From: Pseudomonas siliginis
GTDB taxonomy: Bacteria; Pseudomonadota; Gammaproteobacteria; Pseudomonadales; Pseudomonadaceae
Direction: 5' to 3'
Assembly (NCBI RefSeq): GCF_019145195.1
Contig: NZ_JAHSTW010000007.1
Span: 186,001 to 250,000 of the forward strand
Length of the DNA: 64,000 nt
The translations under genes and the position numbers were made by a program. This document shows, piece by piece, positions 42,627 through 51,981 of this stretch (positions are counted from its first letter, which is position 1; each line of letters starts with the position of its first letter). The notes beneath the pieces were generated by a model. The model saw only the letters and a list, made by a program, of their open reading frames with translations, was not told the DNA's origin and did not search any database.

Positions 42627-42729
42627 GGCCCCATCGCTGGCAAGCCAGCTCCCACAAGGATTTGAGGTGCGCTGCAAATTTTTGTCTCACCCGTAAACCT
42701 GTGGGAGCTGGCTTGCCAGCGATGAGGCC
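42627..42729. repeat. REPIN of a third family (GCTGGCAAGCCAGCTCCCAC type)
   Basis: CATCGCTGGCAAGCCAGCTC and its inverted copy GAGCTGGCTTGCCAGCGATG about 50 bases apart, next to the lpxC terminator. Confidence 0.9.
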
Positions 42730-42758
42730 GGTGCAGACAAAGCAAAAATCACAGGTAT

Positions 42759-42790
42759 AAAAAAAGGCCATCCGAGGATGGCCTTCAAAA
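42759..42790 (-). terminator. Terminator after lpxC, end of the dcw cluster
   Basis: AAAAAGGCCAT / ATGGCCTT hairpin with A- and T-rich flanks, 20 bases downstream of the lpxC stop. Confidence 0.88.
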
Positions 42791-42809
42791 AACTAGAGAG
42801 GTTTTTTAC

Positions 42810-43721
42810 TTACACCGCCGCAACCGGGCGCATGTAAGAGATTGGTGCGGTGCTGGCGTCTTCGAACGTCACCACTTCCCACGCATCTGTCTGCTCAATC
42901 AATTTGCGCAGCAGCTGGTTGTTCAGTGCATGACCGGACTTGAAGCCTTTGAACTCACCAATCAGGCTGTTGCCCAGCAGGTACAGGTCGCCAATCGCGT
43001 CGAGGATCTTGTGTTTGACGAATTCGTCTTCATAACGAAGACCGTCTTCGTTCAACACGCCATCAGCGTCGACCACGATCGCGTTTTCCACGCTGCCGCC
43101 GAGTGCGAGGTTGTGCTTGCGCAGGTACTCGATATCACTCATGAAGCCAAAGGTACGGGCGCGGCTGACTTCTTTTACGAACGAAGTGCTGGAAAAATCC
43201 ACGCTTGCACTCTGGGTGCGGTCCCGGAATACCGGGTGATCGAAATCGATCTCGAAGCTCACCTTGAAGCCTTCGAAAGGGACGAAAGTGGCGCGCTTGT
43301 CGCCATCTTCCACTGTCACTTCACGCAGGATGCGGATGAATTTCTTGGCGGCGTCCTGTTCTTCCAGGCCTGCCGATTGAATCAGGAATACGAAGGGTCC
43401 AGCGCTGCCATCCATGATCGGGACTTCGGACGCGGAGAGCTCGACGTAGGCGTTATCGATGCCCAGGCCAGCCATGGCCGAGAGCAAGTGCTCTACCGTG
43501 TCCACTTTGACGTCGCCATTGATCAGCGTCGTCGACATAGTGGTTTCACCGACGTTTTCCGCGCGGGCAGGAATCTGCACCACAGGGTCGAGGTCAGCGC
43601 GACAAAACACAATGCCAGTGTCGACAGGCGCAGGCTTGAGGGTCAGATAGACCTTCTCACCGGAGTGCAGGCCTACACCTGTGGCACGGATAATATTTTT
43701 CAGTGTGCGTTGTTTAATCAT
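42810..43721 (-). CDS. lpxC: UDP-3-O-acyl-N-acetylglucosamine deacetylase
   Basis: 303 aa zinc enzyme catalysing the committed step of lipid A synthesis. Zinc ligands: His in VEHLLSAMAGLGIDN (about 79) and the His and Asp of FVKHKILDAIGDLYLL (about 237 and 241). Full length. Lies 112 bases after ftsZ with a likely extended -10 promoter in between. Confidence 0.98.
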   Translation of the reverse strand: MIKQRTLKNIIRATGVGLHSGEKVYLTLKPAPVDTGIVFCRADLDPVVQIPARAENVGETTMSTTLINGDVKVDTVEHLLSAMAGLGIDNAYVELSASEVPIMDGSAGPFVFLIQSAGLEEQDAAKKFIRILREVTVEDGDKRATFVPFEGFKVSFEIDFDHPVFRDRTQSASVDFSSTSFVKEVSRARTFGFMSDIEYLRKHNLALGGSVENAIVVDADGVLNEDGLRYEDEFVKHKILDAIGDLYLLGNSLIGEFKGFKSGHALNNQLLRKLIEQTDAWEVVTFEDASTAPISYMRPVAAV

Positions 43722-43773
43722 GGCTTGGGCCGCTTCAGCGCAAATTGCGAACTGGTATCAACAAAGGCTGGCG

Positions 43774-43782
43774 ATGATAGCA
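43774..43782 (-). promoter_or_regulatory. Extended -10 promoter of lpxC
   Basis: TGCTATCAT on the minus strand (TGN plus TATCAT). No good -35, as is common for extended -10 promoters. The predicted leader is about 45 bases. Confidence 0.5.
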
Positions 43783-43833
43783 GACCATGCCTTTGCTGAA
43801 CACCAATCACCTTCATAGCCCTGATACATTCCA

Positions 43834-45030
43834 TCAATCGGCCTGACGACGCAGGAATGCCGGAATGTCCAGGTAATCCAGGTCATCCTGCGGATTCATC
43901 TTCGCGGCAGCCGCAGCACCGGCCTGAGCCTGGTTGCGCATGACGGTCGGACGGTCCAGATCACGGTAGTTCACCGCTGGCTGCTCCTGACGGGCCGGAG
44001 CCGGTTGTTGCACCTGCGCCGAGGCCATGGAGGTGTGAACGGTGTTGTCGATGACCTTCACAGGCTTCTCGATTTTCGCGCCCAGACCGGTGGCAACCAC
44101 GGTTACGTGCAGCTCGTCGCGCATGTCCGGATCGATAACGGTACCGACCTTGACCATCGCGTGCTCGGAAGCAAAGGCTTCGATGATCGAACCAACGTCG
44201 GAGTACTCACCCAGAGACAGGTCAGGACCGGCGGTGATGTTCACCAGAATACCGCGCGCGCCTTGCAGGTTGACGTCTTCCAGCAACGGGTTGCGGATTG
44301 CCGCTTCGGTGGCTTCACGTGCACGGTTCGGACCGCTGGCGCAGCCAGTGCCCATCATCGCCATGCCCATTTCGCTCATCACGGTGCGCACGTCGGCGAA
44401 GTCGACGTTGATCATGCCCGGACGCTTGATGATGTCGGAGATACCGCGAACGGCACCGGCCAGTACATCGTCAGCCTTGGCGAAAGCCGACAAGAGGCTT
44501 GCGTCTTTGCCGAGGATGGTCAGCAGTTTTTCGTTCGGAATGGTGATCAGCGAGTCGACGCTTTCGGAAAGCATGCGAATGCCTTCGTCGGCGATCTGCA
44601 TACGCTTGCGGCCTTCGAACGGGAACGGACGGGTCACGACCGCAACGGTCAGGATGCCCATTTCCTTGGCCACTTCGGCGATGATCGGCGCTGCACCGGT
44701 ACCGGTACCGCCGCCCATGCCGGTGGTGATGAACACCATGTTGGTGCCGGCCAGCACTTCAGCGATGCGCTCGCGGTCTTCCAGAGCGGCTTGACGGCCG
44801 ACTTCAGGATTGGCGCCGGCACCCAGGCCCTTGGTCACGCCAGTGCCCAGTTGCAGGATGGTCCGCGCGCCGATGTTTTTCAGCGCTTGAGCATCGGTGT
44901 TGGCGCAGATGAACTCAACGCCTTCGATGTTGCTCTTGACCATGTGATTGACAGCGTTGCCGCCGCCACCGCCGACACCGATAACTTTGATTACCGGGCT
45001 TGCGGGGATGTTGTCTACGAGTTCGAACAT
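43834..45030 (-). CDS. ftsZ: Cell division GTPase FtsZ
   Basis: 398 aa. GTP-binding G1 region VGGGGGNAVNHM (about 19-30), tubulin signature GMGGGTGTGAAP (about 104-115), NVDFADVRTV T7-loop synergy region with catalytic Asp, and the conserved C-terminal peptide LDYLDIPAFLRRQAD that binds FtsA and ZipA. Forms the Z-ring. A 103-base gap separates it from ftsA, room for a dedicated promoter. Confidence 0.99.
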   Translation of the reverse strand: MFELVDNIPASPVIKVIGVGGGGGNAVNHMVKSNIEGVEFICANTDAQALKNIGARTILQLGTGVTKGLGAGANPEVGRQAALEDRERIAEVLAGTNMVFITTGMGGGTGTGAAPIIAEVAKEMGILTVAVVTRPFPFEGRKRMQIADEGIRMLSESVDSLITIPNEKLLTILGKDASLLSAFAKADDVLAGAVRGISDIIKRPGMINVDFADVRTVMSEMGMAMMGTGCASGPNRAREATEAAIRNPLLEDVNLQGARGILVNITAGPDLSLGEYSDVGSIIEAFASEHAMVKVGTVIDPDMRDELHVTVVATGLGAKIEKPVKVIDNTVHTSMASAQVQQPAPARQEQPAVNYRDLDRPTVMRNQAQAGAAAAAKMNPQDDLDYLDIPAFLRRQAD

Positions 45031-45133
45031 TTTCCCTCTCCTTACATTCTCTAGTTTTTTCGCCTACTGCTGTTTGTTGCGGTGTATCTACTGCAGTTGC
45101 TTGCCGCTTGAAGCTTGTCGCTCCAGGCTGCTT

Positions 45134-46393
45134 TTAAAAATTGCCCTGAACCCACTTTTTCAGTCGGTCCAGCAGCGGCGCCTGAGGCTCTTCGCTGCTG
45201 TAGCTGTCGCGGCTGCCGATGCCGGAGAACGAAACTCCGTCGGACTGCTTCTGCAGGCCGTACATCAACAAGCCGACGCCAGTGGAATAAATCGGGTTGC
45301 GCACCACGTCATCCAGACCTTTCACGCCATGTGGCACACCGAGGCGCACCGGCATGTGAAAGATTTCTTCGGCCAGTTCAGTGGCGCCTTCCATTTTCGA
45401 AGTACCACCGGTGAGCACGATGCCCGCCGGGATCAGGTCTTCGTAGCCGCTGCGACGCAGCTCGGCCTGGATCAGGGTGAACAGTTCGTCGTAACGCGGC
45501 TCGACCACTTCGGCCAGGGCCTGACGCGACAGCTCACGCGGTGGACGGTCGCCGACGCTCGGCACCTTGATGGTTTCACCGGCACCGGCCAGTTTGGCCA
45601 GGGCGCAGGCGTAACGGATCTTGATCTCTTCGGCGTACTGGGTCGGAGTGCGCAACGCCATGGCGATGTCGTTGGTCACTTGATCACCGGCAATCGGGAT
45701 CACCGCGGTGTGACGGATCGCGCCTTCGGTGAAGATCGCGATGTCGGTGGTGCCGCCGCCGATGTCGACCAGGCACACGCCCAGTTCTTTCTCGTCGTCG
45801 GTCAGCACCGAGTAGGCCGAGGCCAGTTGCTCGAGAATGATGTCGTCGATTTCCAGACCGCAGCGACGCACGCATTTTTCAATGTTCTGAGCAGCGTTGA
45901 CGGCGCAGGTAACCACGTGAACCTTGGCTTCCAGACGCACGCCGGACATGCCCAATGGCTCACGCACGCCTTCCTGGTTATCGATCACGTAATCCTGCGG
46001 CAGGGTGTGCAGCACGCGCTGGTCAGCCGGGATCGCTACGGCCTGAGCGGCGTCGAGCACACGCTCAAGGTCAGCCGAGCTGACTTCGCGATCACGGATC
46101 GCAACGATGCCGTGGGAATTCAGGCTGCGGATGTGATTGCCAGCCACGCCGACGAACGCCGAGTGAATGCGGCAGCCGGCCATCAGTTGGGCTTCTTCGA
46201 TCGCGCGCTGGATCGACTGCACGGTGGATTCGATGTTGACCACCACGCCCTTCTTCAGGCCGCGGGACGGATGCGTGCCGATCCCGACGATTTCCAGCTG
46301 GCCGTCGTCCGCGACCTCGCCTACCAGAGCCACCACTTTGGAGGTGCCGATATCCAGACCGACGATCATTTTGCCGCTTTGCACGTTTGCCAT
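45134..46393 (-). CDS. ftsA: Cell division protein FtsA
   Basis: 419 aa actin-like ATPase. Phosphate-1 loop VGLDIGTSKVVALVGE (about 11-26), phosphate-2 VDIGGGTTDIAIF (about 204-216) and the C-terminal amphipathic membrane-targeting helix (LLDRLKKWVQGNF). Tethers FtsZ to the membrane. 15 bases after ftsQ. Confidence 0.98.
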   Translation of the reverse strand: MANVQSGKMIVGLDIGTSKVVALVGEVADDGQLEIVGIGTHPSRGLKKGVVVNIESTVQSIQRAIEEAQLMAGCRIHSAFVGVAGNHIRSLNSHGIVAIRDREVSSADLERVLDAAQAVAIPADQRVLHTLPQDYVIDNQEGVREPLGMSGVRLEAKVHVVTCAVNAAQNIEKCVRRCGLEIDDIILEQLASAYSVLTDDEKELGVCLVDIGGGTTDIAIFTEGAIRHTAVIPIAGDQVTNDIAMALRTPTQYAEEIKIRYACALAKLAGAGETIKVPSVGDRPPRELSRQALAEVVEPRYDELFTLIQAELRRSGYEDLIPAGIVLTGGTSKMEGATELAEEIFHMPVRLGVPHGVKGLDDVVRNPIYSTGVGLLMYGLQKQSDGVSFSGIGSRDSYSSEEPQAPLLDRLKKWVQGNF

Positions 46394-46408
46394 GGGTCCT
46401 GCCTCTTC

Positions 46409-47275
46409 TTAATTCTTTGCGACAGCGGGTTGGGCTGTCGTCGGCGCTACGGGTTCCCGCCAGCCAACAGCGAGGCCGTTGGCGTAGCGCAGATCGATGC
46501 GCGCAATGTTCGTAATCTGCTCTTTCAGCGTCTTGTCATAGATGGCGATGAAGCGGCGCATCTTTTCCACCAGGTTGCCGCGTCCCAGCAGCAACTCGAT
46601 GCCGGGGCCGGAACTGCCGGCACCGGTGGTCAGGAACCAGCTGCCGCGTTCACGCAATTCCAGGCGTGCGATCGAAAAACCCAGCGGCCGCAGCATCTGG
46701 CTCAGCACCTGATACTGCTGCATCACCTGCTGCTGAGCCCGTTGTGGGCCGAACAGCTGCGGCAGGTGTTCATAATTCGCCAGTTCCTTGGGCGTGAACG
46801 CCTGGCCCTGGTTGTTGAGCAACGACTCGTCGCCCCAACGCGCCACCGGCAATTGCTCTTCGAGGCGGATCACTACCTGATCCGGCCACACCCGACGCAC
46901 TTCGGCGTGGGCGATCCAGGGCATCTGCTCGAGCTCGGTACGCATACCGGCGAGGTCGATGGTGAAGAAACTCGACGCCACGAACGGCGCGATCCGCTGC
47001 TGCACCGCCTGCTGGCTGATGTAGCTGAGGTCGCCCTGCACCGCGATCTTGCTGATCGGCCGGTCGGCGTACGGCAGCAAACGCTGCGCGCCTTCGTACG
47101 TACCAAAGCCCAGCGCCACCAGCAGCACCGGCCAGAACAGGCTTTTCAGAAAGCCGAAATTGGCTTTCGGCAGGCGCGCGGACATCGGCTCTTTCGCCAC
47201 CATTCGGCTGGCACCCCGCGGCACCGGCTTGCGGCCGGGTGCGGGTGGCTGATGTCTGAGATGAGCGCCTTGCAT
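46409..47275 (-). CDS. ftsQ: Cell division protein FtsQ
   Basis: 288 aa, start at MQGAHLRHQPPAPGRK, 4 bases after the ddlB stop (an earlier start would overlap ddlB by 35 bases). Basic cytoplasmic tail, one membrane helix (about 44-62), POTRA domain (about 72-140, SKIAVQGDLSYISQQAVQQR) and beta domain to the C-terminus. Part of the FtsQLB complex. Confidence 0.96.
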   Translation of the reverse strand: MQGAHLRHQPPAPGRKPVPRGASRMVAKEPMSARLPKANFGFLKSLFWPVLLVALGFGTYEGAQRLLPYADRPISKIAVQGDLSYISQQAVQQRIAPFVASSFFTIDLAGMRTELEQMPWIAHAEVRRVWPDQVVIRLEEQLPVARWGDESLLNNQGQAFTPKELANYEHLPQLFGPQRAQQQVMQQYQVLSQMLRPLGFSIARLELRERGSWFLTTGAGSSGPGIELLLGRGNLVEKMRRFIAIYDKTLKEQITNIARIDLRYANGLAVGWREPVAPTTAQPAVAKN

Positions 47276-47279
47276 GGTC

Positions 47280-48254
47280 TTAACCTCGCGCCTCTGTTGC
47301 GCCTGCGTCTTCAACGCTGGCGGCCAGAATGGCCAGAACCAGTTGCTGGAAATCCAGACCGGCAGCCCGCGCCGCCATCGGCACCAGGCTGTGATCGGTC
47401 ATGCCCGGTGCGGTATTGACTTCGAGGAACCAGAACTGCCCGTCGGCGTCCTGCATCACGTCCGCCCGGCCCCAACCGGCGATACCCAGCGCCTCACAGG
47501 CCTTGGCCGTGAGTTCCATGAGTTCCTGTTCCTTGGCCGCGTCGAGCCCGCACGGAATGCGGTACTGGGTATCGTTGGCGATGTACTTGGCGTCGTAGTC
47601 GTAGAACGTGTGCGGTGTACCCAGGGCGATAGGAGGCAACACCTGGTCACGCAGGGTGGCGATGGTGAACTCCGGACCTTGAATCCATTGCTCGACCAAC
47701 ACTTGCGAATCGTAGGTACTGGCCGCTTTCCATGCGTCGATCAACTCGGACGCAGAATTCACTTTGGCCATCCCGATACTTGAACCTTCATGCGCCGGTT
47801 TGACGATCAAAGGCAAGCCCAGTTCCGTCGCTGCCGAAATACAATCGGCTTCGCTGCACAGCACGGCGTGACGCGGCGTCGGAATCCCGAGGCTGTGCCA
47901 GACCTGCTTGGTGCGCAGCTTGTCCATCGCCAGTGCCGAGGCGAGGATGCCGCTGCCGGTGTACGGGATGCCGGCGCACTCGAGCAGGCCCTGCATGCTG
48001 CCGTCTTCACCGCCGCGACCGTGGAGAATGATGAACGCGCGGTCGATCTTTTCGCTGAGCAGACGCTGCAGGAAGTCTTCGCCCACATCGATGCCGAACG
48101 CGTCGACGCCAGCGCTTTGCAGCGCTTCGAGCACGGCGTTGCCGGATTTCAGCGAAACCTCACGCTCGGCACTCAGGCCGCCGAAGAGCACGGCGACGCG
48201 GCCGAAGTCTTTCGGCGCGATGGTGGAGAACAGCTTGGCGTAGGCAGCAGTCAT
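47280..48254 (-). CDS. ddlB: D-alanine--D-alanine ligase B
   Basis: 324 aa ATP-grasp enzyme. VLFGGLSAEREVSLKSG at about 23-39, HGRGGEDGSMQGLLE (about 80-94), EGSSIGM loop, EWNTAPG-equivalent LEVNTAPGMTDHSLVP near the C-terminus. Makes the dipeptide used by MurF. Overlaps murC by 4 bases. Confidence 0.98.
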   Translation of the reverse strand: MTAAYAKLFSTIAPKDFGRVAVLFGGLSAEREVSLKSGNAVLEALQSAGVDAFGIDVGEDFLQRLLSEKIDRAFIILHGRGGEDGSMQGLLECAGIPYTGSGILASALAMDKLRTKQVWHSLGIPTPRHAVLCSEADCISAATELGLPLIVKPAHEGSSIGMAKVNSASELIDAWKAASTYDSQVLVEQWIQGPEFTIATLRDQVLPPIALGTPHTFYDYDAKYIANDTQYRIPCGLDAAKEQELMELTAKACEALGIAGWGRADVMQDADGQFWFLEVNTAPGMTDHSLVPMAARAAGLDFQQLVLAILAASVEDAGATEARG

Positions 48255-49711
48255 TTCAACTTCCCCTCGACCGACGCCGCCACGGCGCCGGCGAACAATT
48301 CACTTTTCAACAGCTTCGGCGCGAGACCGCCGATATCACCCGCGCCCTGGCACAGCAGAATGTCGCCCGCGCGCAGCAGCGGCTTGACCAACGGCGCCAG
48401 GTCAACGCCACGCTCGATGTAGATCGGGTCGAGCTGACCGCGCTGACGGATGCTGTTGCACAGCTTGCGGCTGTCGGCGCCCGGGATCGGCTCTTCGCCG
48501 GCCGGATAGACTTCCATCAGCAGCAGCACGTTGGCGTCGGCCAGTACATTGACGAAGTCGTCGTACAGATCACGGGTGCGGCTGTAGCGATGCGGCTGGT
48601 AGACCATCACCAGACGACGCTCCGGCCAGCCACCGCGCACGGCTTTGATCACCGCAGCGACCTCGGTCGGGTGGTGCCCGTAGTCGTCGACCAGCATCAC
48701 GTTGCCGCCGTCCACCGGCAGTTCGCCATAGACCTGGAAGCGTCGGCCAACGCCCTGGAAGCCCGACAGGCCCTGAACGATGGCTTCATCGCTGACGCCT
48801 TCATCGGTGGCGATGCAGATGGTCGCCAGCGAGTTGAGCACGTTGTGGTTGCCGGGCATGTTCACCGACACGTCCAGCGGCTCGCGATCCGGGCGCAGCA
48901 CGGTGAAGAAGGTCTGCATGCCCTGCTGACGGACATTGATTGCGCGTACGTCGGCGTCTTCGCTGAAGCCGTAGGTCACGGTCGGACGTTTCACCAGCGG
49001 CAGGATTTCGCGCACCACCGGATCGTCCAGGCACATCACCGCCAAACCGTAGAACGGCAGGTTGTGCAGGAACTCGACGAAGGTTTTCTTCAGTTTGTTG
49101 AAGTCACCGTCGTAGGTCGCCATGTGGTCGGCGTCGATGTTGGTGACCACGGCCACCAGCGGCTGCAGATGCAGGAAGCTCGCATCGCTTTCGTCGGCTT
49201 CGGCGATCAGGTAACGGCTGGTGCCGAGCTGGGCATTGGTGCCCGCAGCATTCAGGCGACCACCGATCACGAATGTCGGGTCCAGACCACCGGCCGCGAA
49301 CACCGAAGCGATCAGGCTGGTGGTGGTGGTTTTGCCATGGGTACCGGCGACGGCGATGCCGTGGCGATAGCGCATCAGCTCGGCGAGCATTTCTGCGCGC
49401 GGCACCACTGGAATGCGGCGTTCAAGGGCAGTCGCCACTTCCGGGTTGGACGTGTTCACTGCGCTCGACACCACCAGCACGTCGGCGGTAGCGGAGTTCT
49501 CAGCACGGTGACCGATGAAGATCTGCGCGCCAAACGATTCCAGGCGCTCGGTGACCGGCGAGGCTTTCAGGTCGGAACCGGAGACTTGATAGCCCAGGTT
49601 CAACAACACTTCAGCGATACCGCACATGCCCACGCCGCCGATGCCGACGAAGTGGATGCGACGGATGCGGCGCATTTCCGGTTGTGGCATGGCTTTCTGA
49701 TTCTCAACCAT
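48251..49711 (-). CDS. murC: UDP-N-acetylmuramate--L-alanine ligase
   Basis: 486 aa starting MVENQKAMPQPEMRRIRRIHF. This ATG overlaps the end of murG by 8 bases; further upstream starts lie deep in murG. N-terminal FVGIGGVGMCGIAEVL nucleotide-sugar fold, ATP loop AGTHGKTTTTSL (about 124-135) and C-terminal domain. Adds L-Ala to UDP-MurNAc. Confidence 0.98.
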   Translation of the reverse strand: MVENQKAMPQPEMRRIRRIHFVGIGGVGMCGIAEVLLNLGYQVSGSDLKASPVTERLESFGAQIFIGHRAENSATADVLVVSSAVNTSNPEVATALERRIPVVPRAEMLAELMRYRHGIAVAGTHGKTTTTSLIASVFAAGGLDPTFVIGGRLNAAGTNAQLGTSRYLIAEADESDASFLHLQPLVAVVTNIDADHMATYDGDFNKLKKTFVEFLHNLPFYGLAVMCLDDPVVREILPLVKRPTVTYGFSEDADVRAINVRQQGMQTFFTVLRPDREPLDVSVNMPGNHNVLNSLATICIATDEGVSDEAIVQGLSGFQGVGRRFQVYGELPVDGGNVMLVDDYGHHPTEVAAVIKAVRGGWPERRLVMVYQPHRYSRTRDLYDDFVNVLADANVLLLMEVYPAGEEPIPGADSRKLCNSIRQRGQLDPIYIERGVDLAPLVKPLLRAGDILLCQGAGDIGGLAPKLLKSELFAGAVAASVEGKLK

Positions 49712-50774
49712 GGGCCACCTCCAGACAGGTATCGACCACGCTACGGGTGGCATCGGGTTTGGCCAGTCGGCGGGCCGCTTGGGCCATTGCTTCGAGTCGT
49801 TGCGGTTGCATCAAGACCTCTGTCAGGCGCGCGGCAAGATCCGCGGCACCAGTCGTTCTTTGCGGCATCAGGAAGGCAGCGCCTTCGCGGGCCAAATAAT
49901 CGGCGTTGCGGGTCTGGTGATCGTCGATCGCGTGGGGCAAAGGCACCAGCATCGAGGGCAGACCGGCGGCCGCCAGCTCACTGATGGTCAACGCGCCAGC
50001 GCGGCACACCACCAGGTCAGCCCAGCCATAGGCCTGGGCCATGTCTTTGATGAACGGCTGCACCTGCGCTTCCACACCCACGGCGCGGTAACGCTCGGCA
50101 GTCACTTCATCGTGATTTTTGCCGGCCTGATGAAACACTTCCGGGCGCAGGTCGGCAGCGACTTGGGCCAGGGCTTCAGGCAGCAATTTGTTCAACGGTT
50201 CTGCGCCCAGGCTGCCGCCAAGGATCAGCAAACGCGCTTTGCGCCCGGCCAGTGCCGGCCGCGATGTGTCGAGGAACAGCTCGCTGCGCACCGGATTACC
50301 GGTGGTACGGCGGCTGTCCGACAGAGTAAAGGTGTCGGGGAACGCTTCACACACTCGGGCGGCGAACGGCACCAGCAACCGATTGGCGGTGCCGGCGACA
50401 GCGTTCTGCTCGTGAACGATCACCGGCACGCCGGCCAGTTTTGCGGCAAGACCGCCGGGGCCGGTCACGTAACCGCCGAAGCCAACCACGCACACCGGTT
50501 TCAGACGGCGCATGATCGCCCGCGCCTGCCACACCGATTTCAGCAGCATCAGCGGCGCCTTGAGCAGCGACAGCTTGCCCTTGCCGCGCAAACCGCTGGC
50601 GTTGATCCGGTGCAGTTCAAGCCCTGCCGCCGGGACCAGTTCGTTTTCGATCCCGCGTGGCGTGCCGAGCCAGTGCACGGTGTAGCCGCGCGCCTGAAAC
50701 TCGCGGGCACAGGCCAGCGCCGGGAACACGTGGCCGCCGGTACCGCCGGCCATGATCAATACGTTAGCGCCCAT
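49704..50774 (-). CDS. murG: UDP-N-acetylglucosamine transferase MurG
   Basis: 356 aa GT-B glycosyltransferase converting lipid I to lipid II at the inner membrane surface. IMAGGTGGHVFPALACA (about 7-23) and the second glycine loop ILGGSLGAEPLN (about 188-199) are intact, as is the C-terminal CRAGALTISELAAAGLPSM. Overlaps ftsW by 11 bases. Confidence 0.98.
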   Translation of the reverse strand: MGANVLIMAGGTGGHVFPALACAREFQARGYTVHWLGTPRGIENELVPAAGLELHRINASGLRGKGKLSLLKAPLMLLKSVWQARAIMRRLKPVCVVGFGGYVTGPGGLAAKLAGVPVIVHEQNAVAGTANRLLVPFAARVCEAFPDTFTLSDSRRTTGNPVRSELFLDTSRPALAGRKARLLILGGSLGAEPLNKLLPEALAQVAADLRPEVFHQAGKNHDEVTAERYRAVGVEAQVQPFIKDMAQAYGWADLVVCRAGALTISELAAAGLPSMLVPLPHAIDDHQTRNADYLAREGAAFLMPQRTTGAADLAARLTEVLMQPQRLEAMAQAARRLAKPDATRSVVDTCLEVAHG

Positions 50775-51981
50775 GAGTCGGCTCCTCGGCGAAGTCGCTC
50801 TCCTGGAATTCCATCTCTTCGCTGCCCAGGTGGGTTCGACTCTCCCACTCGATGCGCAGCAACAGGCCCAGACAGGCGCAGCAGATCACCAGCGAGCTGC
50901 CGCCGTAACTGAGGAACGGCAAGGTCAGACCCTTGGTTGGCAGCAGGCCGACGTTCACACCGATGTTGATCAGGAACTGACCAATCCACAGGAACGACAA
51001 GCCGTAAGCCACGTAAGCGGCAAAGAACTGCTTGGCCTTCTCCGCCCACAGGCCGATGTACATGCCGCGAATACACACGAACACGAACAGCGCGACGGTG
51101 CACAGCGAACCGACTGCACCGAGTTCTTCGGCGAGCACCGAGAACACGAAGTCGGTGTGCGCTTCCGGCAGATAAAACTGTTTCTGCACGCTGTTGCCCA
51201 GGCCGACGCCCAGCCACTCGCCGCGACCGAAAGCGATCAAGGCCTGCGACAACTGATAGCCGGCACCGAACTGGTCGGCCCACGGGTCGGCGAAGTTGGT
51301 CAGACGCGCCATTCGATACGGCTGCATCTGGATCAGCAAAACCACCGCGCCAACCGCCAGCACTACCATCAGCGAGAAGCGGAACAGCCCGACCCCGCCA
51401 AGGAACAGCATCGCCGCCGCCGCGCCCATCATGACTACGGTGGCACCGAAGTCCGGTTCCATCAGCAACAGACCGGCCATTGGCAGCAGAACGATGAACG
51501 GCTTGAAGAAGCCCATCCAGCTTTCGCGTACTTCTTTCTGCCGACGCACCAGATAACCGGCGAGGTAGATCACCACGAACACCTTGGCGATTTCCGACGG
51601 CTGCACGTTGAAGAAGCTGAAACCGATCCAGCGCATCGAACCGTTCACTTCGCGGCCGATGCCGGGGATGATCACCATCACCAGCAGGCCGAACGCACCG
51701 ATCAGCATCATCCAGCCGAGGCGCTGCCAAGTGGCGATCGGGATCATCATGGTGACAATGCACGCGCCCAGACCCAGCACCACATATATAAGGTGGCGAA
51801 TCATGTAATACAGCGGACTGCCCGACTGCGCCGCCGCCACTTCGGTGGACGCCGAGGCGATCATGATCAGGCCGAGACCGAGCAACGCCAGGCAACCGGC
51901 GAGCATCGGGAAGTCGAGGTCGATGCCACGCCCGGTGATCAGCGGCGACGGGTACGGCTTGATGATGTTTCTCAGGTTCAT
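50764..51981 (-). CDS. ftsW: Septal peptidoglycan glycosyltransferase FtsW
   Basis: 405 aa SEDS protein starting MNLRNIIKPYPSPLITG, with ATGA overlap to murD. About ten membrane helices. Periplasmic loop with the catalytic-region WADQFGAGYQLSQALIAFGRGEW, and VGLLPTKGLTLPFLSYGGSS near the end. Polymerises lipid II together with FtsI. The same stretch also has a long open frame in another phase, which is not the gene. Confidence 0.98.
   Translation of the reverse strand: MNLRNIIKPYPSPLITGRGIDLDFPMLAGCLALLGLGLIMIASASTEVAAAQSGSPLYYMIRHLIYVVLGLGACIVTMMIPIATWQRLGWMMLIGAFGLLVMVIIPGIGREVNGSMRWIGFSFFNVQPSEIAKVFVVIYLAGYLVRRQKEVRESWMGFFKPFIVLLPMAGLLLMEPDFGATVVMMGAAAAMLFLGGVGLFRFSLMVVLAVGAVVLLIQMQPYRMARLTNFADPWADQFGAGYQLSQALIAFGRGEWLGVGLGNSVQKQFYLPEAHTDFVFSVLAEELGAVGSLCTVALFVFVCIRGMYIGLWAEKAKQFFAAYVAYGLSFLWIGQFLINIGVNVGLLPTKGLTLPFLSYGGSSLVICCACLGLLLRIEWESRTHLGSEEMEFQESDFAEEPTHGR

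Noticed and set aside
44948..47419. Very long plus-strand open frame across ftsZ-ftsA-ftsQ
   Set aside because: It spans parts of three well-identified minus-strand genes. It is a by-product of high GC at third positions and has no recognisable domain.
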